The notes under the pieces: generated by a model
Database searches by the model: none
The model's input: only the letters and a program-made list of their open reading frames with translations
What the model was told of the DNA's origin: nothing
DNA from: Gammaproteobacteria bacterium UBA5078
Lineage (GTDB): Bacteria; Pseudomonadota; Gammaproteobacteria; Pseudomonadales; Pseudohongiellaceae
Direction: 5' to 3'
NCBI GenBank assembly: GCA_002416505.1
Contig: DIAM01000021.1
Span: forward strand, 573,914 to 637,913
DNA length: 64,000 bases
Position numbers and translations under genes: made by a program
In this document: positions 27,721-37,583 of the stretch, piece after piece
How positions within the stretch are numbered: position 1 is the first letter of the stretch
How the letters are laid out: each line of letters opens with the position of its first letter

Positions 27721-29063
27721 ACCCAGGCAAGCTACGCGCAAAAGCGGCCGTCACTCTGAGCAAACTCCTCGCACAGGAAGGCTCTCTGGCCAGCCTCTTA
27801 AAGCGCGCAGACTTCCCCGCCGACGACTCCAGCTTTCCACTCTTACAAGAAATAGTGTTTGGCACCTGCCGCTGGTATTTCCAGCTAGACGCCATACTTA
27901 TCCAGTTGCTCAGCAAGCCACTTAAGAGCAAAGACGACGATGTGCGCTGCCTAATGCTGATCGGCCTCTACCAATTACACCATCTGCGCGTTCCCGACTA
28001 TGCGGTAGTCAATGAGACCGTAGCCGCGACCAAGGCACTCAAGAAGGACTGGGCGAAGGGCCTCGTCAACGCCATCTTGCGGGGCTTCCTGCGCGAGCGC
28101 GAAGCCCTAGTGAACAAGAGCCAAGCGAGCCCACAGGGTGAGTTCGCGCACCCAAACTGGCTTATCCAGAGTTTGCGCAGCGCTTGGCCCGCGCATTGGT
28201 CCCAGATACTGCGAGACAATAATATGCGCCCCCCGATGACACTGCGGGTGAATACCCAACGCATCGAGATGGAAGACTTCCTCGCCAACCTAAAAGAGGC
28301 TGGCATAGAGGCGGCCGCCGGCACTCTGGCGACGACAAGTGTTTATCTTGCCAGCCCCTGTCCCGTCGAGAACATCCCGGGATTCGAACAGGGCCTGTGC
28401 AGCGTGCAAGACGAGGCATCACAGTTGATACCCGGCCTACTCGACCTTCGCGATGGCTTGCGCATACTCGATGCCTGCGCCGCGCCGGGGGGAAAGACTT
28501 GTCATATTCTCGAGAGTGGCTTTGAGTTCGAAGCGCTAGTCGCACTCGACAATGATGCGCGCCGCTTAGAGCGCTTGCAGCAGAACCTAGAGCGCCTGCA
28601 ACTCTGCGCCACCGTGTGCGTCGGCGACGCAGGCGACACCGGCCAATGGTGGGACGGCAAGGCCTTCGATCGCATCCTCCTCGACGCCCCCTGTTCCGCA
28701 ACGGGAATCATTCGCCGCCATCCCGACATCAAGCTGCTGCGGCGCGCGAGTGACATCCCCAAGCTATGCCAGCTTCAGGCCCAACTATTAGAATCGCTCT
28801 GGGCCTGCCTAGAACCCGGCGGGCTCCTGTTGTATTCGACCTGTTCCGTGCTCCCCGAGGAAAACAGCGCCATTGTAGAAAGTTTTCTCGCTACACACGA
28901 CGATGCGAAACTGGAGACAATTGACGGTCAATGGGGGGTAGAATGCAGTATCGGTAAACAGCTGCTTCCAGGGGCCGGAGGCAACGACGGATTTTACTTT
29001 GCTCGCTTAAGCAAATTAGGTGTGACGGACGCAGTGCTAACAGCAGTGGAGAGTCAGCAATAG
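27717..29063 (+). CDS. rsmB: 16S rRNA (cytosine967-C5)-methyltransferase
   Basis: Methylates C967 of 16S rRNA. The 448-residue product has an N-terminal NusB-like RNA-binding domain (about residues 1-140) and a C-terminal SAM-dependent domain with DACAAPGGKTCHILE (about 250), the cysteine in DAPCSATGIIRRHPD and the catalytic cysteine in YSTCSVLPEEN. The overlap with fmt and immediate abutment to trkA (start one base after the stop) indicate coupling. Confidence 0.95.
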   Translation: MNPGKLRAKAAVTLSKLLAQEGSLASLLKRADFPADDSSFPLLQEIVFGTCRWYFQLDAILIQLLSKPLKSKDDDVRCLMLIGLYQLHHLRVPDYAVVNETVAATKALKKDWAKGLVNAILRGFLREREALVNKSQASPQGEFAHPNWLIQSLRSAWPAHWSQILRDNNMRPPMTLRVNTQRIEMEDFLANLKEAGIEAAAGTLATTSVYLASPCPVENIPGFEQGLCSVQDEASQLIPGLLDLRDGLRILDACAAPGGKTCHILESGFEFEALVALDNDARRLERLQQNLERLQLCATVCVGDAGDTGQWWDGKAFDRILLDAPCSATGIIRRHPDIKLLRRASDIPKLCQLQAQLLESLWACLEPGGLLLYSTCSVLPEENSAIVESFLATHDDAKLETIDGQWGVECSIGKQLLPGAGGNDGFYFARLSKLGVTDAVLTAVESQQ

Positions 29064-30437
29064 ATGAAGATTATAATTCTAGGCGCAAATCACGTCTCTA
29101 TCTCTCTTGCGGAGAATCTGGCCAGCGAGGCGAATGACATCACGATCGTGGACCCAGACGCCGACCTCTTGCGCGAGGTCAAGGACCGCATCGATGTCGG
29201 CACCGCCCTAGGCATGCCCTCTTATCCTGACGTACTGCGAGCTGCGGGTGCCGAAGATGCCGACATGCTGCTGGCAGTGACCGAGAACGATGAGATCAAT
29301 CTGGTTGCCTGTCAGATCGCTCATGTCCTTTTCAAGACGCCGAAGAAGATTTGCCGGCTGCGCTCTGCGTCCTATATGAGTACGGAGGACTTGTTTGGCC
29401 CCGGCGCGATCGCGGCAGACGTGGTGATCAGTCCAGAGCAATTAGTATCCCATTACATCGAACGCCTCATCGATCTGCCCGGCTCGCTGCAGGTGCTGGA
29501 CTTCGCCGAGGGCAAGGCACAGCTAGTGGCGGTAAAGGCCTATTACGGCGGCCCATTGGTAGGGCAGGAGATCCGCTTCCTGCGCGAGCACATGCCTTCG
29601 GTCGACACACGCGTTGCGGCAATATTTCGACGCGACACGGCCATCATGCCGGAAGGCTCTACCGTGATCGAAGCCGACGATGAAGTGTTCTTCATCGCCG
29701 CGCAGAAGAATATTCGTGCCGTTATGGGAGAGCTTCGCCGGCTCGACAAACCCTATAAGCGCATCATTATCGCCGGCGGCGGCAACATCGGCTCACGCCT
29801 AGCCGAGGCCGTTGAGAATCGCTATCAGACCAAGATCATCGAGCGCAATACCGAGCGCTGCGAATATCTTTCCGAGCGGCTTAATCGCGCCATTATTCTC
29901 AACGGCGAGGCTTCGGACAAAGAGCTACTGCTGGAGGAAAGCATCGAAGATACCGATGTATTCCTCGCACTGACCAATGACGATGAGGCCAATATCATGT
30001 CATCGATGCTCGCCAAGCGACTCGGCGCGAGAAAGGTCATGACCCTGATTAATAACCCCGCCTATGTAGACCTAGTGCAGGGCGGCGAGATCGACATCGC
30101 CATCTCGCCTCAGCAGGCCACCATAGGCAGCCTGCTGACCCATGTGCGCCGCGGTGACATCGTCAATGTTCACTCCTTGCGCCGCGGTGCCGCCGAGGCT
30201 CTCGAGGCGATCGCCCACGGCGATAAGCACTCATCCAAGGTCGTGGGCAAGGCTATCGAGGACATCGAGCTGCCCCAAGGCACCACCATTGGCGCGATCG
30301 TTCGCGACGAGGAAGTATTGATCGCTCACGACAATATCGTGGTGCAGTCTGGCGACCACGTCATCATGTTCCTCGTGGACAAGAAGCGCATCCCGGAAGT
30401 TGAACGTCTATTCCAGGTCGGACTTACTTTCTTCTGA
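29064..30437 (+). CDS. trkA: Trk potassium uptake regulatory protein
   Basis: A peripheral NAD-binding subunit that gates the TrkH potassium channel. The 457-residue length and two RCK halves are visible: the first dinucleotide motif ILGANHVSISLAENL at residue 4 and the second IIIAGGGNIGSRLAEAV near residue 235, each followed by a TrkA-C domain. It follows rsmB directly and precedes trkH by 7 bases. In the first motif the usual glycine pattern GxGxxG is relaxed to GANHVS, which is common in this family. Confidence 0.95.
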   Translation: MKIIILGANHVSISLAENLASEANDITIVDPDADLLREVKDRIDVGTALGMPSYPDVLRAAGAEDADMLLAVTENDEINLVACQIAHVLFKTPKKICRLRSASYMSTEDLFGPGAIAADVVISPEQLVSHYIERLIDLPGSLQVLDFAEGKAQLVAVKAYYGGPLVGQEIRFLREHMPSVDTRVAAIFRRDTAIMPEGSTVIEADDEVFFIAAQKNIRAVMGELRRLDKPYKRIIIAGGGNIGSRLAEAVENRYQTKIIERNTERCEYLSERLNRAIILNGEASDKELLLEESIEDTDVFLALTNDDEANIMSSMLAKRLGARKVMTLINNPAYVDLVQGGEIDIAISPQQATIGSLLTHVRRGDIVNVHSLRRGAAEALEAIAHGDKHSSKVVGKAIEDIELPQGTTIGAIVRDEEVLIAHDNIVVQSGDHVIMFLVDKKRIPEVERLFQVGLTFF

Positions 30438-30444
30438 GAGCCTT

Positions 30445-31896
30445 ATGCATTTTTCCATAGTCTGTCGAATACTAGGTTTGCTCTTGATGCTCTTCAGCAT
30501 CCTCGCAAATCTTCCGTCTATACTCGTCTCGCTGATCTACGGCGATGGCGAGATTCGCTCCTTTTCCATGTCTCTTCTAGTCACCTTCGTCACTGGCGTC
30601 GTCCTCTGGTTCCTCACCATTGGCGCAAAGAAGGAGCTGCGCACGCGTGACGGCTTCCTCGTCGTCACACTATTTTGGACGGTGCTAGGCACCTTCGGTG
30701 CGTTGCCGTTCTTCTTCTCCACCGATCTTCCGCTGTCGATAACCGATGCGGTTTTCGAGTCGATCTCGGGGCTAAGCACCACCGGTGCGACCGTTATCGT
30801 CGGCCTCGACTCGCTGCCCAAATCGATTCTATTTTATCGGCAGCAATTGCAGTGGTTAGGGGGCATGGGGATTATCGCCCTAGCGGTGGCGGTATTGCCG
30901 ATGCTGGGCATCGGTGGCATGCAGTTGTACCGCGCGGAGAGTCCTGGCCCGGTTAAGAACGACAACCTAGTGCCGCGTCTGGCCGAGACGGCGAAGGCGC
31001 TCTGGTATATCTACCTAGCGCTAACTCTGGCCTGTACGCTGTGCTTTTGGGCAGCGGGGATGACCTTGTTCGACGCGATCTGTCACAGCTTTACGACCAT
31101 CGCGGTCGGCGGATTCTCCACCCACGATGCCAGCCTTGGCTTTTTCGACAGCGCCTTGATTAACGTGATCGCCACGGTGTTCATGTTTCTCGCCGGCATC
31201 AACTTCGCGCTACACTTTACCGCGTGGCGCTCCAAGAGTGTGACCCAATATCTGCGTGACCCCGAGCTGCAGTTCTACACGGCGATGATGATCGTGCTTG
31301 TGGTGGTGACCGTGAGCGTGTTGTATTTCACCGATACCTACTCGCTGTTCGATTCGGTGATACACGGCTCCTTTCAGAGTGTCTCCATCGCCACTACCAC
31401 CGGCTTTACTACCGACGACTTCAGTGTCTGGCCGTCCGTACTGCCCTATATGTTGATCTACGCGTCCATCATCGGAGCCTGCGCCGGCTCGACCGGAGGA
31501 GGAATGAAGGTGATTCGTATCCTCCTGATTCTCAAGCAGGGCCTGCGTGAGATTCAACGCCTCATTCACCCCAGTGCGGTCATCCCTATTAAGCTCGGCA
31601 GCACGCTAGTGCCCGACAAGGTCATCGACTCCGTATGGGGTTTCTTCGCAATGTATGTGATGGTGTTTCTAGCGCTGCTGCTCGCGATGCTCGCCACGGG
31701 CATGGATGTGGTAACTGCCTTCAGCTCGGTAGGGGCGGCCATCAATAACCTCGGCCCAGGGCTGGAGGGAGTGGCCAAGAATTACAGCATGGTCACCGAT
31801 ACCGGAAAGTGGATTCTGTGTTTCGCGATGCTACTCGGACGCCTAGAGATCTTCACACTGCTGGTGCTCTTCCTGCCCATGTTCTGGCGCCGCTAA
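30445..31896 (+). CDS. trkH: Trk potassium uptake channel
   Basis: The membrane potassium-conducting subunit. The ATG at 30445 gives 483 residues with the canonical start MHFSIVCRILGLLLMLFSI; the longer frame from 30400 overlaps trkA and is rejected. Four selectivity-filter-like loops can be seen, including SGLSTTGATV (about residue 110), HSFTTIAVGGFSTHD (about 218), TTTGFTTDDF (about 315) and SSVGAAINNLGPG (about 430). Its stop overlaps the convergent acyltransferase gene by 4 bases. Confidence 0.95.
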   Translation: MHFSIVCRILGLLLMLFSILANLPSILVSLIYGDGEIRSFSMSLLVTFVTGVVLWFLTIGAKKELRTRDGFLVVTLFWTVLGTFGALPFFFSTDLPLSITDAVFESISGLSTTGATVIVGLDSLPKSILFYRQQLQWLGGMGIIALAVAVLPMLGIGGMQLYRAESPGPVKNDNLVPRLAETAKALWYIYLALTLACTLCFWAAGMTLFDAICHSFTTIAVGGFSTHDASLGFFDSALINVIATVFMFLAGINFALHFTAWRSKSVTQYLRDPELQFYTAMMIVLVVVTVSVLYFTDTYSLFDSVIHGSFQSVSIATTTGFTTDDFSVWPSVLPYMLIYASIIGACAGSTGGGMKVIRILLILKQGLREIQRLIHPSAVIPIKLGSTLVPDKVIDSVWGFFAMYVMVFLALLLAMLATGMDVVTAFSSVGAAINNLGPGLEGVAKNYSMVTDTGKWILCFAMLLGRLEIFTLLVLFLPMFWRR

Positions 31897-32918
31897 CGAT
31901 AGAGGGCGTTCTTAGTGCCGTCGGCCTGATGCTTGAAACGACGGTACTCCCATTGGTACTGGCTGGGGGCCTGACGAACACAATCCTCTACGGTGGCATT
32001 CAGCGCTCGCGCCGCCACATCTAAGTCGACAGCGTCGATCTCGGGCCTGGCCCGCGCGATCACCACCTCGAAACCCTCACCCTCCTCCAAGCGTTTAGCG
32101 AAAATACTGAGCACCGTGGCCTCGGTGCGTTTGGCTAGTTTCGCAACTAGGGTCATGGTGAGGGCGTCGACTCCGAAGAATGGCGCAAAGAGCCCGCTGT
32201 CTGGATTCGGTTCTTGATCGGGCAAGATGCCCACGATCTCGCCGCGGCCCAAAGCCTTGACCAACATCGCCACGCCCTTGGCAGTGGTAGGGGCGAGTTT
32301 CGCGCCAAGCCTGCCACGGTATGCGAGCATGCGCTGCTCGAAGGCAATTAGTTTCGGCGGTTTATACAGATAGGTCGATTGGCACTGACTGTCGAGAAAC
32401 AGGCCACAGAGCTCCCAATTGCCAAGATGAGGGGCGAGCATGATCACCCCTCTGTCCGCGTCGATTGCCTCGTCGAGAATCTCCTGCCCACTGACTCTAA
32501 CGATGTGCTCTAACGCCTGCGGAGCGGAGCGAATCCAGACCCTGCCCAATTCACACGCCGTCTTCGCCGTCTCTACTAGGCTTTGCGCCGCAAGCTCGTT
32601 CAATTGCGGCTCCGTCAGCTGGGGGAAACAGAGGCTTAGATTCTTGCGGGTAATGCGAGCCGACTCCGTCTGACGCACCCAGGCGAGCTTGCCGATTGCC
32701 ATGCCCAGACCATGGGCTAGGCGCAGCGGCAGGAGGCTACACACACGCAGCACGCTTATGAGCAAATAGACTTTTATGTTCTGAATAGCGACACCCTCTT
32801 TACGCCAGCCTCCCAACCGAAGAACTAGCCGTTCTCGCGTGGATCTGCGTGGCCGAATTCTATAGTACGTTGGCGCTCCCAGCAAAAGCGACTGGTCCAT
32901 ACCGGGGGGATGGGCCAC
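31893..32918 (-). CDS. Lysophospholipid acyltransferase of the LpxL/HtrB family
   Basis: Inner-membrane enzyme adding a secondary acyl chain to lipid A. The motif HLGNWE in MLAPHLGNWELCG (HX4D/E) is the catalytic site, and LPDQEPN with the following FFGVDALTMT are family segments. The 341-residue frame begins with a GTG at 32918; the conserved region starts only near IKVYLLISVLRVCSLLP (residue 47), so the true start is uncertain and may lie downstream. Its 5' end faces glyQ. The gene next to glyQ in Pseudomonas is a lipid A acyltransferase of this type. Confidence 0.85.
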   Translation of the reverse strand: MAHPPGMDQSLLLGAPTYYRIRPRRSTRERLVLRLGGWRKEGVAIQNIKVYLLISVLRVCSLLPLRLAHGLGMAIGKLAWVRQTESARITRKNLSLCFPQLTEPQLNELAAQSLVETAKTACELGRVWIRSAPQALEHIVRVSGQEILDEAIDADRGVIMLAPHLGNWELCGLFLDSQCQSTYLYKPPKLIAFEQRMLAYRGRLGAKLAPTTAKGVAMLVKALGRGEIVGILPDQEPNPDSGLFAPFFGVDALTMTLVAKLAKRTEATVLSIFAKRLEEGEGFEVVIARARPEIDAVDLDVAARALNATVEDCVRQAPSQYQWEYRRFKHQADGTKNALYR

Positions 32919-32976
32919 TAGTATGGATATTGACTATAGAATCGAGGATAATCGGGCCCTTCTTATATTTACCCCC

Positions 32977-32989
32977 GGAGAGTTTCTTG
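32977..32989 (+). promoter_or_regulatory. Ribosome site and TTG start of glyQ
   Basis: GGAGAG at 32977-32982 lies 4 bases before a TTG at 32987-32989 that begins the first family-like residues (LSATAPQPDLGTFQGLIL). Frames reading further upstream contain unrelated residues, so a TTG start is the best reading. Confidence 0.65.
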
Positions 32990-33925
32990 TCCGCCACAGC
33001 ACCCCAGCCCGACCTTGGGACCTTTCAAGGTTTAATTCTGGCGCTTCAACAATTTTGGGCGAATAAAGGCTGTGTCCTTATGCAGCCTCTCGATATGGAA
33101 GTCGGCGCAGGCACCTTCCATCCCGCGACCTTCCTCAAGGCCATTGGCCCCGAGAGTTGGAATACTGCCTATGTGCAGCCCAGCCGCCGGCCAACAGATG
33201 GACGTTATGGCGAGAACCCGAATAGGCTCCAGCACTACTACCAGTTCCAAGTCCTTCTAAAGCCTTCGCCACCCAATATTCAGGAACTGTACCTAGAGTC
33301 ATTGGTCAGCCTCGGCATCGATACGAAGATACACGACATCCGCTTCGTGGAAGACAACTGGGAGTCTCCGACCCTCGGCGCCTGGGGCCTAGGCTGGGAG
33401 GTCTGGCTCAATGGCATGGAGGTGACTCAGTTCACCTATTTCCAACAGGTAGGCGGCCTCGAGTGTTTCCCCGTAAGCGGCGAGATTACTTATGGGATCG
33501 AGCGCATCGCCATGTATTTGCAGGGCGTGGACAGCATCTATGACATCGTATGGACCAATGGCCCCAATGGCGTCGTCACCTATGGCGATGTATTCCTCCA
33601 GAACGAAGTCGAGATGTCCGCCTATAATTTCGAACATGCCAACGTGCCGAATCTATTTCGCTACTTCGACGACTGCGAGGCACAGTGTGAGTTGTTGATT
33701 GAGAAGGGCTTAGCCCTGCCAGCCTACGAGCAGGTACTCAAGGCCTCGCATTATTTCAATCTACTCGACGCACGCCACGCCATCTCCGTGACAGAGCGAC
33801 AGCGCTTTATCTTGCGAGTTAGGGCCCTTTCGCGAAAAGTCGCCGAGACCTATTTCGAGAGCCGCAAGGCCTTGGGCTTTCCCTTGGCACCGCAGGCGCT
33901 ACGAGATCAATACCTGGACACATAG
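32987..33925 (+). CDS. glyQ: Glycyl-tRNA synthetase alpha subunit
   Basis: Catalytic alpha chain of the bacterial alpha2-beta2 glycyl-tRNA synthetase. With the TTG start the protein is 312 residues, close to the usual 300; an upstream frame start at 32849 adds 46 unrelated residues. Conserved class II segments are FQGLILALQQFWANKGC, MEVGAGTFHPATFL, AYVQPSRRPTDGRYGENPNRLQ and the motif GEITYGIERIAMYLQG. The beta subunit glyS follows. Confidence 0.95.
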   Translation: MSATAPQPDLGTFQGLILALQQFWANKGCVLMQPLDMEVGAGTFHPATFLKAIGPESWNTAYVQPSRRPTDGRYGENPNRLQHYYQFQVLLKPSPPNIQELYLESLVSLGIDTKIHDIRFVEDNWESPTLGAWGLGWEVWLNGMEVTQFTYFQQVGGLECFPVSGEITYGIERIAMYLQGVDSIYDIVWTNGPNGVVTYGDVFLQNEVEMSAYNFEHANVPNLFRYFDDCEAQCELLIEKGLALPAYEQVLKASHYFNLLDARHAISVTERQRFILRVRALSRKVAETYFESRKALGFPLAPQALRDQYLDT

Positions 33926-33990
33926 CCGCACAGTACGCGATGACCACCAGGCATCGCGCCGCTCCATTTGAATAGATACTGCAGGGAACC

Positions 33991-36066
33991 ATGGCAACTA
34001 GAGACTTTTTTGTAGAAATAGGCACAGGCGAGCTGCCACCCAAGGCCCTGCGTCAGCTATCTGCGGCGTTTACAGCCGGCATTCGCAGCGCCGTTGAGGC
34101 AGCAGGACTTGGTTTCTCCTCGATCGATAGCTTTGCTACCCCGCGGCGTTTGGCGGTAAGGATCTCTGGCCTAGACGAGAAGCAAGCGGACAAGGCCATC
34201 GAGAAAACCGGGCCCGCAGTAGCGGCCGCCTATAAAGACGGCAAGCCAACGCCGGCAGCCGCGGGCTTCGCACGCTCTTGCGGCGTGGAGCTCGAGGCGC
34301 TCGAACAAGTCGAGAAAGACGGCGTCTTAAAACTCACCTTCCGCTCCACCAGCAAGGGCAGTGAAACCAAGGCGCTGTTGGCCGATTTCGTCGTGCGCGC
34401 CCTAGCGTCTCTGCCCATCCCGAAGAAGATGCGGTGGGGCAGCAGCAGGGAAGAGTTCGTGCGGCCCGTGCACTGGATAGTGATGTTATTCGGCACCGAG
34501 GTACTGCCCGCGACGATTCTAGGCATCGAGTCTGGCAGACACTCCCGTGGTCATCGCTTCATGCACGACCAGACCATTGAGATTACAGCGGCCGCGCAGT
34601 ACGAGGCCTTGCTAGAGAATGCGTTCGTCTTGGTGGACTACGACGCCCGCAAAGAGATAATCCGCCGTTTGGTGACGGAGCAGGGCGAGCAGCTGGGCGC
34701 CACCGTGATCATCGAGGAGGATCTTCTCGATGAGGTCACCGCCCTAGTCGAGTGGCCAGTCGCGCTGACGGGTCGCTTCGATGAGCATTTCCTCTGCGTG
34801 CCGCGCGAGGCTCTGGTGTCTTCCTTGAAGTCTCACCAGAAGTGTTTCTATCTGCTCGATGACAAAGAACAGCTTCTGCCTAACTTCATTACCGTGAGCA
34901 ATATCATCAGCAAAGACCCCGCCCAGGTCATCGCCGGCAACGAGAGGGTGATTCGCCCTAGGCTTTCGGACGCGAAGTTCTTCTTCGATACCGATCGCAA
35001 GCGGACACTGGCCTCCCGGCAGGAACAACTAAAGACCATCGTCTTCCAACAGGAGTTGGGCACGGTGTTCGAGAAATCCGCCCGCGTCTCGCAATTGAGC
35101 CTCTTCATCGCCGCGCAGCTATCGGCCTCTGAGCCATGGTGCGAGCGCGCTGCGCTACTCTCAAAATGCGACCTAGTCACAGACCTCGTCTCAGAATTCG
35201 CCGAGCTTCAGGGCATCGCGGGATATCACTACGCCCTCCACGATGCAGAGCCCGAAGAGGTCGCGCTAGCGCTGAACGAGCAATACATGCCGCGCTTCTC
35301 CGGCGACCAGTTGCCCAGCACCACGACTGGCTGTGTATTGGCCATCGCCGACAAACTCGACACCATCGTAGGCCTGTTCGCCATCGGGCAACCGCCCACT
35401 GGCTCGAAGGACCCGTTCGCCCTGCGCCGCGCCGCGCTTGGCATCCTGCGCATCATCGTAGAGAAAGAGCTAGATCTGGATATCCTGCTATGCATCCGCA
35501 ATGCCTGCGCACAGTATCGCGCACTCAAGTTGCCCGAGGGTTTGGATACCCAGGTATTCGAGTTCCTCCTGGACCGGTTCCGTGCCTGGTACCAAGCAGA
35601 GGGGATCAGTGCCGAGGTCTTCCAGTCGGTCTTGCAGCTCAAACCGACCAAGCCTTGGGATTTCAATCTGCGAATCCGTGCGGTACACCGCTTCAGTCAG
35701 TTGGCAGAGGCCCAGTCTCTGGCCTCCGCCAATAAGCGCGTCTCCAATATCCTACAGAAGCAAGGCGACGCCAAAGAATCTGACAGCACCGTAGACCCAA
35801 GCCTGCTCAAAGAGCCCGCCGAGCAACAATTGGCCGACACGCTAGAGAAATGCCGCCTCGTCGCGGAGCCATTGTTCCAGCGCCGCGAATACACCGCTGG
35901 CTTAGAGGCTCTGGCCGGCAGCAAGCAGGCAATCGATAATTTCTTCGAGAAGGTATTAGTGATGGATGAGGATCCTGCCCTGCGCGCTAATCGCATCAAG
36001 CTGCTTGGCGCATTGCGCACGCAGTTTCTGCAGGTCGCGGATATCTCTTATCTCCATCAAAGCTAG
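33991..36066 (+). CDS. glyS: Glycyl-tRNA synthetase beta subunit
   Basis: The 691-residue beta chain, needed for tRNA recognition and activity of GlyQ. The beginning TRDFFVEIGTGELPPKALRQ and HRFMHDQTIEITAAAQYEAL are typical, as is SGDQLPSTTTGCVLAIADKLD with the HD-like and anticodon-binding C-terminal half. It starts 65 bases after glyQ with GGGA before the ATG. Confidence 0.95.
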   Translation: MATRDFFVEIGTGELPPKALRQLSAAFTAGIRSAVEAAGLGFSSIDSFATPRRLAVRISGLDEKQADKAIEKTGPAVAAAYKDGKPTPAAAGFARSCGVELEALEQVEKDGVLKLTFRSTSKGSETKALLADFVVRALASLPIPKKMRWGSSREEFVRPVHWIVMLFGTEVLPATILGIESGRHSRGHRFMHDQTIEITAAAQYEALLENAFVLVDYDARKEIIRRLVTEQGEQLGATVIIEEDLLDEVTALVEWPVALTGRFDEHFLCVPREALVSSLKSHQKCFYLLDDKEQLLPNFITVSNIISKDPAQVIAGNERVIRPRLSDAKFFFDTDRKRTLASRQEQLKTIVFQQELGTVFEKSARVSQLSLFIAAQLSASEPWCERAALLSKCDLVTDLVSEFAELQGIAGYHYALHDAEPEEVALALNEQYMPRFSGDQLPSTTTGCVLAIADKLDTIVGLFAIGQPPTGSKDPFALRRAALGILRIIVEKELDLDILLCIRNACAQYRALKLPEGLDTQVFEFLLDRFRAWYQAEGISAEVFQSVLQLKPTKPWDFNLRIRAVHRFSQLAEAQSLASANKRVSNILQKQGDAKESDSTVDPSLLKEPAEQQLADTLEKCRLVAEPLFQRREYTAGLEALAGSKQAIDNFFEKVLVMDEDPALRANRIKLLGALRTQFLQVADISYLHQS

Positions 36067-36089
36067 CACTGAGACAGCGGAGCGAATAA

Positions 36090-36647
36090 GTGAAATTAAT
36101 CATTCTGGACAGAGACGGCGTCATCAACCAAGACTCTGACGACTACGTCAAATCCGTGGATGAGTGGGAGGCGATCCCCGGCAGCATCGAGGCAATTGCC
36201 AAGCTCAGCAAAGCAGGCTATACCGTGGCCGTTGCGACCAATCAATCGGGCATCTCGCGCGGCTTCTTCGACGAATTCGAACTCGCGGCCATGCACCAGA
36301 AGATGTGCAGCCTAGTCGAGGAGGAGGGCGGCCAGATCAGCGGCGTGTTCTTCTGCCCCCACGGCCCCGAGGACGATTGCGAGTGTCGCAAGCCAAAGAT
36401 CGGCCTTATCGAGCAGATCGAGTGCGAGTTCGGCACCAATGCCAAACACTTGCCCTTCGTCGGCGACAGCGCAAAAGACCTGATGTGTGCCAAGCTCGCG
36501 GGCTGCACGCCAGTATTGGTGCGTACCGGTAAGGGCGAAATTACCCTCGCCGAATCGAGCGAGAGCGAGCTCGACGGCGTCTGCGTCTTTAACAACCTAA
36601 AGGAATATGTGGATTCGCTTCTTCAAGCAGCGCCACCCCAATGTTGA
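36090..36647 (+). CDS. gmhB: D-glycero-beta-D-manno-heptose 1,7-bisphosphate 7-phosphatase
   Basis: A HAD-family phosphatase of the ADP-heptose pathway for lipopolysaccharide core. The 185-residue protein begins with a GTG and has LILDRDGVINQDSDDYV (nucleophile aspartates), ATNQSGISRG, the zinc loop CPHGPEDDCECRKPK (CxH and CxC ligands) and VGDSAKDLMCAKLAG. It sits in the standard glyS-gmhB-plsC order found near oriC in Pseudomonas. Confidence 0.93.
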   Translation: MKLIILDRDGVINQDSDDYVKSVDEWEAIPGSIEAIAKLSKAGYTVAVATNQSGISRGFFDEFELAAMHQKMCSLVEEEGGQISGVFFCPHGPEDDCECRKPKIGLIEQIECEFGTNAKHLPFVGDSAKDLMCAKLAGCTPVLVRTGKGEITLAESSESELDGVCVFNNLKEYVDSLLQAAPPQC

Positions 36648-36656
36648 GTTCCCATA

Positions 36657-37418
36657 TTGAGTAATGCCCTTAATCTGCTCCGCTCTTTGCTGTTCTACAC
36701 CGGATACTTCATCGCGACCATCGTCATCTCAATCACCTGCATGACAGTGTTCTGGTTCATCCCCTTAAAGCGCCGCTTCTTCATCTATTCGCTATGGTGT
36801 CGCTTCGTGCTCTTTTGGCTACGAGTCACTTGTGGCGTGCGCTACGACATCCAGGGCGAGGAGAATATCCCCGACTCACCCGTCGTGGTATTGAGTACTC
36901 ACCAGAGCTCGTGGGAGACGATCTATCTGTATTATGCGATCTCGCCGGTATGCCCAATCCTCAAGAAAGAGCTGCTCAAGATCCCATTCTGGGGATGGGC
37001 GATGCGATTGCAGAAACCAATCGCGATCGATCGCAGTAAGCCGCGAGAGGCGGGGCGCTCCTTACTAGTGCAAGGGAAACAGCGTTTACTCGATGGGCTC
37101 TCGGTGGTGATCTTCCCGGAGGGCAGCCGCAGCCCGGCGGGCACCGTTAAAAACTTGTCCCGCGGCGGCGCAAAACTGGCGGTCTCGGCCAATGCCATGG
37201 CACTGCCTGTGATTCACAACGCGGGGGATTGCTGGCCGGCCCATACCATCATGAAGAAGCCCGGAGTCATTCGCGTGCGCATCGGCGCACCGATAGCGAG
37301 TGAGGGGAAGAGCGCAACAGAGGTGACTGAGGCCTATTCCCAGTGGCTCATCGCTAATATGGATGTCATTAGCGGCTCGAATCAACCCCCATCTGAAGCG
37401 ACCGAAGCATCCACTTAG
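36657..37418 (+). CDS. plsC: 1-acyl-sn-glycerol-3-phosphate acyltransferase
   Basis: Makes phosphatidic acid from lysophosphatidic acid. The 253-residue product begins with TTG at 36657 and has two N-terminal membrane stretches, the catalytic HQSSWE (HX4D/E form seen in the LptA subfamily next to gmhB), KKELLKIPFWGWAM, and the FPEGSRSP motif. The ribosome site is weak. In Pseudomonas the next gene is gyrB; here it is a polyketide/peptide cluster. Confidence 0.93.
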   Translation: MSNALNLLRSLLFYTGYFIATIVISITCMTVFWFIPLKRRFFIYSLWCRFVLFWLRVTCGVRYDIQGEENIPDSPVVVLSTHQSSWETIYLYYAISPVCPILKKELLKIPFWGWAMRLQKPIAIDRSKPREAGRSLLVQGKQRLLDGLSVVIFPEGSRSPAGTVKNLSRGGAKLAVSANAMALPVIHNAGDCWPAHTIMKKPGVIRVRIGAPIASEGKSATEVTEAYSQWLIANMDVISGSNQPPSEATEAST

Positions 37419-37583
37419 CCCACGCTGCATGCAACTGCGCTGTCCCTGTTGCAGGCACTACCTAGCGCGCGGATTCCATATAATCTCAGTTGGTATTCAC
37501 GCCGGTTTTACGAGCCGGGGTGCGAATCAAGGCAGCTCAAGAGCCCGCATTTATTGACTTGGAAAATTTGTCGCTAGTTAGGC

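Noticed and set aside
37419..37583. Possible tRNA-like or terminator fold between plsC and the transferase gene
   Set aside because: Only a six-base stem (TGCAAC and GTTGCA) could be found, with no T-run and no cloverleaf.
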